Source: Cyanophora paradoxa
Lineage: Eukaryota > Glaucocystophyceae > Cyanophorales > Cyanophoraceae
Direction of reading: 5' to 3'
NCBI GenBank assembly: GCA_004431415.1
Contig: QPMI01000634.1
Coordinates: forward strand, 52,751 to 116,750
Length of the DNA: 64,000 nucleotides
In this document: positions 11,041 through 20,554 of the stretch, piece after piece
Numbering within the stretch: position 1 is the first letter of the stretch
Layout of the letters: each line of letters opens with the position of its first letter
Position numbers and translations under genes: made by a program
The notes under the pieces: generated by a model
Databases searched by the model: none
What the model saw: the letters and a program-made list of their open reading frames with translations, nothing else
What the model was told of the DNA's origin: nothing

Positions 11041-11257
11041 CTGTAGGCGTAGGTTTAGCCATGGTAAATAATTGCCGTAAATTGCCGACATGCCGAATTA
11101 AATTCGGCAATTTAGCACCACGGCAATTGCTTTGGGGTAGCGGTTTTCCTAGACCGCCATGGAGCAGGAATCTGGATTTGGCAATTTATCGCCACGGCAA
11201 TTCCAGGTTGGGCGAAATCGGCAAATTAACTCCACGGCAATTTAACTACGCCTACAG
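11041..11257. mobile_element. Fold-back MITE-like element with 12-bp TIR
   Basis: Ends are CTGTAGGCGTAG and CTACGCCTACAG, a perfect 12-bp terminal inverted repeat. The interior again consists of AATTGCCG / CGGCAATT words (at least seven), including GCCGAATTAAATTCGGCAATTTA. Same family as the elements at 10341 and 11585 but with a different core. No ORF. Confidence 0.75.
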
Positions 11258-11359
11258 TCGGACTTTCTTCTACTTCTCTACAGTTATTTTTAATTTCTAT
11301 CTTCTACCGGTATACGTACCATGTACATGTGCATCTAGATCTACCGTGTAATACTAGTA

Positions 11360-11530
11360 GGGTTGCCGAATTTCGGAAATTCGGATTTTGGAGCGCCGAT
11401 CGCGAATTTCGAAATCGGCCCGCCGAAATTGCCGCTCCGGCTCGACTGTCGAGCTCCGGAGTCCGGACCGGACCTGGCCTCCGTCGGCCCTCCGATCCGC
11501 CGTGCTCCGGACCTCCGGTCCCCGGGCTTT
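11360..11530. repeat. Partial copy of CCGAAATT fold-back element
   Basis: TTTTGGAGCGCCGA...ATTTCGAAATCGGCCCGCCGAAATT matches 25163-25202, apart from an extra TCGCGA at 11400-11405. The rest is TCCGGAGTCCGGACCGGACC-type sequence. It appears to be one end of the element found more fully at 25160-25560. Confidence 0.6.
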
Positions 11531-11584
11531 TTTCGTGTACTTTATGCGCTACTACAGGCTACAGCAGCGCTAGTACTTTTACTA

Positions 11585-11799
11585 CTGTACGTAGGATTGC
11601 TTTTTTAGCCGATGTTCTAAATTGCCGTAAATTGCCGAGCTCGAGGCCGAATTCGGCAATTTTAAGCCACGGCAATTCTCAGGGGGCTACACGGCCGCTT
11701 TTGTATGGTGCCATAGTCAGGCCCATAGACGTGCACGGCAATTCCGGTTTTGGTCGAATTCGGCAATTTAACTACGCGGCAATTTGAGCATTCCTACAG
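11585..11799 (+). mobile_element. Fold-back MITE-like element, AATTGCCG family
   Basis: Inverted copy of the element at 10341-10563. Left end CTGTACGTAGGA and right end TCCTACAG are inverted repeats, except that the left arm carries GTACGT where the right arm has the equivalent of GT (GT to GTACGT, a 2-base version of the inverted-triplication rule). The interior is AATTGCCG / CGGCAATT words. No ORF. Confidence 0.7.
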
Positions 11800-11918
11800 T
11801 ACGTACTACTACGGTACTAGTACTTTTCGGACCCTGGAAAATCGGAGTCGCCCCGGAGTCCGGCCGACTCCGGCGATTCCCGCGGCGATTTCCGGTTCCG
11901 GTTCTACAGTTTCTACTA

Positions 11919-12153
11919 CTGTAGAACTAGAAATATTTAGTGGGCTGCATATTTATAGTACTAAAAGTTTTGGGGCGTTCTACTAAATATTTCCCGTCTG
12001 TTAAAGTCGAGAATTCGTAGGGGTAGTCCCGTCTCCGCCATACAAAAGCCCTGCGAAGACTGACCTACTAAAGATTTACCAGCTGCTAAATTAAAGTGGC
12101 AGTTTTGGCGAAGTACTAATTATTTTCCTGTACTAAATTAACTAGTTCTACAG
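11919..12153 (+). mobile_element. MITE-like element, ACTAAATATTT family
   Basis: Termini CTGTAGAACTAG and CTAGTTCTACAG form a perfect 12-bp TIR. The interior holds TTTAGTGGGCTGCATATTTATAGTACTAAAAGTTTT and AAGTACTAATTATTTTCCTGTACTAAATTAA segments that recur inverted at 27459-27757. No ORF. Confidence 0.75.
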
Positions 12154-13500
12154 TACTCTTCTACTTTACTACTACTACTTTTTAATTTACTACTCTTCTA
12201 CTTTCCGGTTCCCGGCGATCTCCGGAGCCGTCCGGAGTCGGGGCCGGAAGTCCGACCGGATTCGATAGACTCCAATCAGAAATTTCAATCAGAAGTTTTT
12301 TTATTTGCAGACAGTCGAGTCGGAGTCGAAGTCGACGTCGGACTTTCGTGGTTCCTTTTCGTTTGTTTTTCTCACTTTTCTTCTTGAGGATCCAATCCAA
12401 ATACGGTACAAGTCCACACTAGTACCCTAGACGTAGTACCGTTAGTAGTGGTCCGTTACCGTAGACAGGTCCGTAGTCCCCGACTCCCCGCCCAAGGGGA
12501 GGCTGGGGAGCAGGGTACCTGTGTTTTTAAAGCGAAAACAACATAAACTAATTTATAAGCAAAAAAAGTGTTAATCTTCAAGGCGCTAGGCGCCTTCGAT
12601 TTTTCCTGCGAGTTTGGCAACCGGTAAAGCCTTCGTCGAGGAACTTCGGAAGGTGCAAACCAGAACCTTCTGCAGCTAAGATTTTGGACTGCGGGGGATG
12701 CGTTATAAGCACTGAGCGAGGAGAAGATCTAGATCATCTCAAAAAAAAGCGAAAATCCGCAAAACGAGCTCGGGTCATGTTGATCTAGATCTGACGACGT
12801 GAGCCTACCCCCCCTCCCCCCCGATTTCTGTCGTTTATGTGGCACTGGGTTTTGTATATATGTAGTGGCACAAAGCACTGAGTCAGTCCAGTGGCGGGCA
12901 CTGGCGGCCACGTGCACTGCACTGCACTGGCAGCTAGCGCTGGCCCATGGCCAGTGGCGGGCCGGGGTGGCGCCCTTTTGCCGCAATTAACTTAGTAGTA
13001 GTAATTGCAAGTCCCGCATGCGCAGCTACTAGGCTAGTACCGTTACTACCGTATACCGTAGTACGGCACTAGTACTGGCCTGCATGCGCAAGGTGGCTGC
13101 AACTAGTACTAGGCTGAGTCTACTAGGCTAGTACTACGGTACGGACGGTAACGGACCGTACGTAAATACGGTCCGTACCGCCGGGCCGTACATTGCCCGA
13201 GCCTATAGGCGGCTCTGACCATGGGCGACATATAGCTATCCGCTGTTGCCAGGATCGGGTGAAAAGTTATCGTTACCCTTACTAAGTTACGCATGCCCGG
13301 CCCACGCATATATATAAATAAATAAGGCCACTAGTACTGGCCATATGCATGGGGGCCACTCGTACGTATACTCGAGCTCCCCACTCCAGCTCTCTGCGTG
13401 CCCACGCATACGCGCGCGCAGCTGCTCCGGTCCACCTAGGCCTCAGGCCTGTCACTGCTCGAGCTCCATATCGACATCGGCCCTTATATGCGTATCCATT
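12154..13500. other. Non-coding, palindrome-rich
   Basis: Runs of CTACTACTACT, GTACGGTAC/CTAGTAC words and CACTGCACTGCACTGGC. A CACTGGC/GCCAGTGG cluster lies near 12890-12960. No ORF shows coding character. No gene recognised. Confidence 0.45.
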
Positions 13501-13960
13501 GCAATATATATTAATCATTGATCATGAATTGCCCCCGTCCCATGCATATATATGTATATCCCTCCTGCTCCAGTGCCACGCCCCCGCCCTCCGGCTCCAT
13601 GATCGTATCCAGCGCCCCGTCGACGTCCCCGCCGTCCGGCTCAAGCGCTCCGCCCCGGCCCCGCCCTCGAGCTCCGCGGCCGGCTCCAGCGCCCCGCCCC
13701 GGCCCGGCCCGCCCTCCGGCTCCAGTGCGCATGCCCCGCCCCGCCCCCGGGCCCGGCCCCGGCTTCAACGCCCCGCCGGCGCCCCGCCCGCCACCCCCCC
13801 CCCCCCCTCCCCCTTCCCCCGGCCGCGGCCCCTTCGAATTCAGGACCAAGGACAACTCTCCTCCTATAGCTAGACCCTCCAACGCTCCATGGCCATATGC
13901 ATGGCCAGCTCGATCGCGGATAGCTAGGATAGGATATATATAGCAGGACGTCTTCCCTCT
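13500..13960. other. C-rich low-complexity tract
   Basis: A Pro/Ser/Arg-encoding C-rich tract (CCCCGCCC, CTCCGGCTCC) flanked by CATATATATGTATAT and CCATGGCCATATGCATGGCC. Long ORFs exist on both strands because stop codons are rare in such composition. The alternating CCGGCTC motif suggests simple repeats rather than a gene, but an exon cannot be excluded. Confidence 0.35.
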
Positions 13961-16260
13961 ATGCCGCAGAGTCTCAAAGCTAGCCTAGGCGCCCCCGGCC
14001 GCGGGCCCCCCCATGGCCAGTCGACGTCGGCGACTTGGACGGGGCGCGCGGCTGTTGTTGTCATTGCGCCGGCCGACCATGGAATCTAGCTATAGATCTT
14101 TTTTATTATAATTAAGCTTTCCTCTTCTCCTCCTCCTACGTAATATAACCTACCTACCTCCTACCTCCTCGGCAAGCTTAATAAACTATATATATAGCTA
14201 GTATACGTAAGATCTATAGCTAGACGTCGACGTCGGCAAGGTCCGGTTAATTATATAAGCAATAAGCTTAAGAGTTATGAATTCGAAGAGGAGGGATCAG
14301 GCGAAGCCTCTTTCTCAAACCCAAAAACCGCCGATATAAATTCCTTTTTTAACCTTTTTTTCCACTCAAGATCCCCCCTGCTAAATAATTTCCGCGTCGC
14401 ACTCCCTCGAGGACGAATTATTAATTCTGCCTCGACACGGACGCGATTGCCGCTAATGACTCAGCTACCCTAACCCCCACAGACCTCTCTAGATCCATTT
14501 TTAGCGTCGTGGCTCCCCTAAGACGACCGCTCGCCCGTGGGCGTCGCGCGAAAATCGAATTTCCCTCTGGATCAATTCCGGTACTTAACCTCCGACAAAT
14601 GCAGTCCGAGTCAGAAGGTGGGACCCGGTCCCGCCCGGTCCCGCGACGAAATCGCGCCAGGGACGCCCCAGAACGATACAGAATGCCGCGCGAGGGCGAG
14701 CGCATCGCCGCAAGCTCGATTTCAAGCGCCGTCGACGCTCCAGTGCGAAGAGTCGGCCGAAAATTTGATCCAGCGCTAGCCGGTCCCGCCGGTCCGCGAC
14801 GCGCGCAATCGATGCGTACTGGCGCGCATGGACATAGCAGGGCCTGCGCACCCCGAAATCCGCTTTTCGGAGCCGGAACAGCGCAGGAAGGTACCCGACG
14901 GCCAAAATTCGATCCTGCACGCGCCCTGACATCTTTCCGCGCGCCCACGCCGCGGCGCATGCGCGGAACGATAGCATAAGCATTTAAGATGTAGGCAAAG
15001 TCTTCCGCACGCTTTGCGTATGCGACGGGCCGCGAGGACCCAGCCGACCCCGAAAATTCGATCCTGCATGGACCTGCACATCTTTCCGCGCGCCCTCGCC
15101 TCGAGCTCCGCAGCCCCGCACATCGATGCTATAGCTATATGCATTCAAGATTCTGTTTAAGCGATTCGCAAGCTCTGTGCATGCGCCTGGCCGCGAGAAC
15201 CTTGCCCTCCCGGCCTCCCTCTCAACAATATTATATATAATTCATCTCCTCTAATCTCAACCTGCTCCGGCCTCCCTTTATTTCCTCAGTACATTAATAT
15301 TCCTCTAGTTATATTCCTCTAGCCGGCCAGCGGTAGCTGGACTGGCCGTCAGCCGGCCAGCTTCCAACCAGAAAGCTGTTCGCGATCGGCCAGGCCGCTG
15401 GCCAGTGCCCTATAGGCCTACTGTGACAGCCGCGAGGGCGTCCGCGAGGCTTCGCCGTACTTAGTGCTCCGCAGGAGCACGGATCTTGTCCGGAGCTAGC
15501 GCTGCTGTTTACCAAAAATTCCCTTTGGATCTTCTAGATCTCCTCCTCCCACCTTGGCGTTTTTATGCATTTATATATATATGGCCAGACTCTGATCATT
15601 AGCTCGAGATCATGATCAGCTGCGCATGCGCATGCAACGACCGAAGAGCTCGAGTGTCTCAAGGATTCAACGGTTGGCCATGTGTGTCGACTCACCCGGC
15701 CCGCCCTATCGACCTGGCATGGCCAGCGGCTTATTATTCTGCAGTATGCGCATGCGAAAACGATAATGCGTGCAGAATTAATATTCGTCAAAATGATCAT
15801 CATAATAGTGATAATGATGTGATAACGATGACGATTTTTGGGTGACGATTTTTCTTTTTGTTTTTCGTTAACGTTTTCTTCAGTCTTTGTTTCTTGTTTT
15901 TGTCTTCTCGACAAACAAAAAGAACCAAAAAAAGTCTCCAGTCGATTTGTTTTTTCCAGAACTGTCCACTGAGTCTCGTCGACGGTGGCCGTTGGGCCGG
16001 TGGCCCGTCGACGTCGACGTCGCGCACGGTCGCGGCGTCGCCCGGTCGCCGGGCCGTCGGTGGACCAACCCTTCGTATACTATATATATATAACTGATAT
16101 ATATAGCTATAGTACTGCGCGATTCCCTTAATCATCAGCTAGCTATATAGCGCTAGCGCTTCATGATATATCGATCAGCCGGGTCCGGGGCCCGAGCTCG
16201 AGGACCTCGGGCTTCGAATTCTGCGGCCGCCTTCGGCGCCGGCTTCCTTCGTTTTTTGCA
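13960..16260. other. Non-coding region
   Basis: 14420-15200 contains loosely repeated segments: AAAATTCGATCCTGCA followed by CATCTTTCCGCGCGCCC occurs at about 14905 and about 15051. It also has CATGGACATAGC words, and later CTAGATCT, TATATATA and CGGCCAGC/GCTGGCC clusters (15318-15410). ORFs around 14500-15000 are open on both strands in several frames and lack consistent codon bias. No gene supported. Confidence 0.4.
14880..15095 (-). repeat. Degenerate tandem duplication of about 146 bp
   Basis: Two copies of a segment containing TACCCGACGGCCAAAATTCGATCCTGCACG / ACCCAGCCGACCCCGAAAATTCGATCCTGCATG followed by ACATCTTTCCGCGCGCCC. Spacing is about 146 bp. A third weaker relative may lie near 14750 (GAAAATTTGATCCAGCGC). 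Nature unknown. Confidence 0.45.
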
Positions 16261-16345
16261 AGAATGGACGTCGCATTGATACACCACGGCACATGTATCA
16301 ATGTTCTACGTGACGTGCCCTTCCGACCGGTCATCTAGCTAGTCA
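16260..16345 (+). repeat. Dispersed 80-bp hairpin element, copy 1
   Basis: GACGTCGCATTGATACACC, then ACGGCACATGTATCAATG, then TTCTACGTGACGTGCCC and TTCCGACCGGTCAT. CATTGATACA and TGTATCAATG form a 10-bp inverted repeat round CCACGGCACA. Nearly identical copies lie at 32790-32872 (inverted) and 62545-62610. Confidence 0.8.
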
Positions 16346-17090
16346 GTGATGCTAGATAGGTGCCGGCCTTGGGTCGCTCAATATGGGAGGTTCGCCTGAA
16401 TGGGGGATCCGGAGACATGGTTTTCGGTGATATCCGTAGCCAGTCCCACGCGCCCACCCCTTGATCAACTCCTCCATCCCTCATGAGCCCTGGAAGTACT
16501 AGTGGAAAGTTCCGCAGTCCGCCGCCCTCCTTCGCCGTCGCTCCACCGCCCCTCCGTCTCCCCTTTCCGCCTCCCTCCTCCTCCTCACCTGCGCCCCAGG
16601 ACCCCGATTAGTCGGTGTCCCGCGGCGCCGGCTTCCTTCGCACCGGATCCGGAGATCTAGACATCCGATGATCCGCGCCTGAAATTCGCCGGCGCCCGGG
16701 CATTCACCGGTACCTTCCGAAGTTCAGCTTCGATAATTATAATCTGCGCCTCGGCTATCGCGACCGTCGGACGTCGAACCCGCTATGTACACCGCTCTCA
16801 TCTGCTTTGCCTTTTTAAATCCCGAGTCCGCTCATGATCATGATCATTTCGTGCAATTGCAAGCGCTCTAGATTTGCCGACTCTCTTTTTGCCCGACGCC
16901 ACGTGCACCTCCATGCCAGCGCCTCCAATCCGGATCCTCGAGCTCCGGATCCGGGGCACGCGCACGGGCCGGGGAGTACGCGTGCGGGGACGTCGACGAG
17001 GAGCAGGCAGCGGGGCGCCTCCGGCGCCTCCGGATCCGGGGCAGTACGGGGACGAGATCTAGAGGAGCAGGCGGCGGGCCGGGGCGGCTG
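16346..17090. other. Non-coding region
   Basis: Pyrimidine-rich stretch 16515-16590 (CTCCCTCCTCCTCCTC) and GGATCCGGAGATCTAG / GGATCCGGGGC words. Possible 5' region of the weak coding-like stretch that follows. No gene recognised. Confidence 0.4.
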
Positions 17091-17091
17091 A

Positions 17092-18239
17092 GCATCCGGG
17101 CGGGGCTCGACGTGGTGGCCCTCGATCTCGAGGAGGGCTACCGCCCGACGAGATTTTAGGTGAAAATGCAGTGGAGAGCACTAGGCGTGCCCGCGGAAGC
17201 GGGCAGTGTCCCCTCTAGCCGTACCGGAGATCGCGCAGCGTGCAAACACGGACCGTGGCCTGGTCGGTTCCCACGCTCTGCTACTGGCGGGCCTTGCGAT
17301 CGAGGCCTAGGCCTGATCCTGATTATGATCATGATCATGAGGGGACTCCGCCGCCGCCGCTCCGCCACGTGGCCCCGGGCCCGGCGCCCCGTACGCCTCG
17401 TCGCCGCGATCGGACAGGCCAATGGCCGCCTGTCCCCGCGGCCGTCTCCTGCGAAGTTCGCGCTCTGGCCTAAAAGCTTCGCGCTCTGGCCGAACTTCGT
17501 CTTCGCCGGGGCGGCTGCGGGAGGAGGTGTACGTGGTGGCGAGGGGCCATGGCCATATGCATAGGCCGGGTTCGCCTCCGATCGCGAGCTCGAGAGGTCG
17601 GCCGCGGCGGCGCCGGCGCGCGGCTGCGCATGCGGCGGCGGGAGCGCGCGGGAGCGGGTCGGGCCGGGCTGGGGGCGAGGCGCCGGCGGGCGCTGGGGGA
17701 GTTTTCACTGCGGCAGCTCGCGGAGGCGGCCCGCGGCGGAGGCGCGGGCCCGTCCCTCGATCGCGAGCTCGAGCTGGATCTTGATCGCGGAAGGCGCCGC
17801 GCCGTGGAGGAAGCGAGGCCGGCGCTAGGCCGTCGCGATCGCGCAATTGGCCACGGTCGACCTCCGACAATTGCAAGCCCGAAATCGAAGGAGAAGCGCT
17901 AGCAGCAGGATGCGTCAGCGCCGGCGGGGCCGGCGGGCCCGGGGGAGGCCGCTGATCACGAGGCCGCGGAGCCTCCGGTGGTGCGAAGGGAGAGAGGGAC
18001 GCCGATCGATATCGCGAGCAGCTGCAGGTGATCATGAGGAGATGCATATGGCGCTGCTGGTGCTCCTGATGGCCATGGCCGGCCTCGACCCGGAGCCGAT
18101 CGCGAGCGGTTTTCCTCGTGTCACTGTGTTTACTCGAGCTCCAGATATCGATGAAGATATCGATATCGATGCATTTGAGACTGATCTCGAGGCTCCGCAT
18201 GCCGCAGTGCTTCGAGCTTCTCAGCTCACATTGATCTAG
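17092..18239 (+). CDS. Coding-like stretch, possible multi-exon gene
   Basis: Several plus-strand blocks look coding but were not joined with certainty: IRAGLDVVALDLEEGYRP (17092-17145), EEVYVVARG (about 17522), ALGEFSLRQLAEAARGGG with LDRELELDLDRGRRRAVEEA (17690-17840), and EEMHMALLVLLMAMAGLDPE to the TAG near 18237. Block 1 resembles FQPGLDVAL in the 986-2440 gene. The last block contains ATGCATATG (Met-His-Met) and GATATCGATATCGAT (Asp-Ile repeats), the self-complementary words typical of the spacers, so it may have been altered by them or may not be coding. No family recognised. Confidence 0.3.
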
Positions 18240-19100
18240 ATCTATAGCTATAGCTATAGCTAGATCTAGATCTGCAGCCTGGCAGGCCTAGGCCCAATTA
18301 AGGATGCACAGCAAACGGCCCATATGCCTCTTCTGAATCTTCTTAACTTGAGCGCTTCTCTTGAATTTGTTCTCTTGAATTGAGCGCACAAGTTTAAGTT
18401 TATAAGGCTTATCACGAGAATGGAAACGCTGGATGGTGCACGTAAAAGGGGGAGCAATGGCAACATGTAAAGCGCCTGCATATCAGCGCCTATGATCATG
18501 AAGTGAACAGTGATGAATAATCGGCTGCAGCGTCTCAGAGTCTGGCTGTATCGAAATGCGCATGCATATGCCTCGCGAGCTCGATCGCGAGCGATTGATC
18601 CTCGTCCTCGTCGCCGAGGGGGACGGGGAACCAGCCGGCGCCGCCCCCCGCCCCCGGCCCCCGCGCCCCCCGCCCCGGCCCCAGCGCCGGGCCCCGCGCC
18701 TGACCCTAAGCTCGGGCCTGCCTCATGATCAGCCTCCGGTTCCGTCCCAGCGCCTACGCGTGTCGGGGCCGGGGCGGAGGGCGAGGCGGGGCAACCTGGG
18801 GCGGCGGCGGCGGGGGGGGGGGGGGGGGGGGGCGGGGGCGCATGGCGAAGGGGCTCGGCCCGCCACCGCCCCCGCCCACCCCGGCCCAGCGCCCCGCCCC
18901 AAGCTCGGGCCGGCCCCCGCCTCCGGCTCCGCCCCGGCGCCCTGCGCGGCCGGGTCGGGGCCGGGGGCGGGGCGGGAGGGCGTCCTCGGGCGAGGGGCGC
19001 ACGCCGAAGGGGCTCGGCCCCAGGTCCAGCCGCCCGCGCCCGCGCCCCGCTAGAGCTCCTCCCCACCGCCCCATCCGCTCCCTGTACCCCGGGCCGTCAG
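18240..19100. other. Low-complexity and palindromic spacer
   Basis: Begins with a TAGCTATAGCTATAG / AGATCTAGATCT run. It then has an AT-richer stretch with ATGATCATG, and from 18600 a GC tract with a poly-G run (about 18810-18832). Both strands are open across the GC tract. It lies 3' of the NTF2-like gene and may include its last exons, which I could not place. Confidence 0.4.
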
Positions 19101-19252
19101 GCGGCGCCCCCGCGGCGGGCGCGCGGGGGTGCGCGTGCACGCCTCTCGGGGGGCGCCCGGGGGGCCGAGAGGGGCCCCCTGCGCCGCGGGCCGCGTCACG
19201 GGCCGGGGGGGAGGTCCGGTACCCCATTCCCTCGGCCGGGGTACCCCCGCAC

Positions 19253-19875
19253 CGGGCGGAGAGGTTGTAGAGGAGGCCCGTCTCGCGGCTGCGGAACGCC
19301 TTCTCGAGGGGGTCGTCCCCCTTGCCTGCGGGGTTACGCGCTCGCTCGCCCCGGAGGGGGTACGAGCGCGCGGGGCGGGCGCGGGCACCGAGCCACTGGT
19401 CCCTGTGCAGCACAACACGGCCGCGCCCGTCCAGCTCGAGGGTCGTCACGACGCGCACCGCCAGCCGCTCCTGCGGGCCGGGGAGGAGGGGGGCAGGACG
19501 TCTGAGGGGCGAGCTTCCGGAAGGCCGGGGAGAGGGGGCGGGGAGGGGTACCGGTGCGCCTTCTTCCCGGGCTTGTGGAACGCCTGCTTGCTCTCGCAGA
19601 CGAGCACCGTCGCCTGCGGCCTGAGGGGACGGGCTTCCGTTATAAATTAACGAACGCGCTGCCGGGTCATGATCATCCCGCCTGCAGCAGCCGCCGCCCT
19701 GAAGCCGCGCGGCAGGCCCCGAGGCCTAGGCCTGCGATCGCGAGCCGCGAGCCGCGCGCAGCCAGCGGGGGCGCCGGCGACGCCCCCGCCAAGCGCCTCC
19801 GCCAAGCGCACCGGTCGAGCTCTCTCTGCTCCCTGTAGTCCACACGGCTGAAGAAGCGGAGCAGCAGGTTGAAGG
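19253..19875 (-). CDS. NTF2/SnoaL-like domain protein, partial gene model
   Basis: Four exons join in phase on the minus strand. Exon 19812-19875 encodes FNLLLRFFSRVDYREQRELD. It joins (GTGCGC...CTCAG) to 19560-19620, PQATVLVCESKQAFHKPGKK. That exon leaves through a GC donor (AAG|GCGCAC) to 19389-19470, ERLAVRVVTTLELDGRGRVV then LHRDQWLG, and then to 19253-19325, KGDDPLEKAFRSRETGLLYN-LSAR, before a GTGCGG donor. A hydrophobic helix, then a strand ending in ESK, then the T.LELD..GRVV.H.DQW pattern is typical of NTF2-like (SnoaL-type) cone folds of unknown ligand. First and last exons were not identified. A related exon set occurs at 33.2-33.7 kb. Confidence 0.6.
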
Positions 19876-20330
19876 CTGCGCGCGGGCCGGGGACCGGAGG
19901 CGTGCAGGCCAGGCGGGCCCGGCCGGCGCCCGGCCCGGGCTGGGGCCAGTCGGGTCCAAGGGCGAAGCAACACTTTTATTAAGGCAGCTGCTGGCGGCGC
20001 CCTGGATTGCAAAACACAGTGTGTGTGTGTGAACGTAAATTGGGACTTCTGACTCTGAATGAATTCGCAGGCCTAGGGTCCTTCGAATGTTGTTGTTTCA
20101 TTTCTCCGATTTCCTCCTTCAGCTGGGCACAGGCGGGCACAGGCGGTCGCACATCGGGGTGCGGGTGCTTCTACAGCTGGGCACACGCGGTCGCAATTAT
20201 GATCGTCGACGCAATCGCCGAGCCGTACTGATCACACACACATTGCAGTGAAACGCAGTGTGTGTGTACTGAACGTAATTGTCATTGCAGTGAAACGTTT
20301 ATCGAAATCTACGAAACGCTTCAGCGATCA
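19876..20330. other. Spacer with GTGTGTGT repeats
   Basis: 5' side of the NTF2-like gene; its first exon may lie near 19880-20010 but no start was fixed. 20015-20300 holds GCAGTGAAACG and GTGTGTGTG direct repeats and a GGGCACAGGCGG / GGGCACACGCGG duplication (20120-20190). No other gene. Confidence 0.4.
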
Positions 20331-20554
20331 CATAAACGATATGAACTACGATTGAGAAGCCCATGCCTGTGGCAGGGCTCGATCGTAGTCATGACATTAT
20401 AGTATTACGCTTAAAAATACCTACTGCTGAACGAAAGCGAAATTGCGAAAATGGGAAGAAGACACTCGCCACTACTTTATTAACCCCTACGGTGATGTAC
20501 TTCAAGCTCGTAGTCGTGGCGGCGATGTAGAGAGTTAGAATTCGTCGCTTTGTT

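Noticed and set aside
13349-13943. Pro-rich plus ORFs and Gly-rich minus ORF at 13.5-13.9 kb
   Set aside because: Open on both strands because of a C-rich simple tract; no junctions or conserved blocks.
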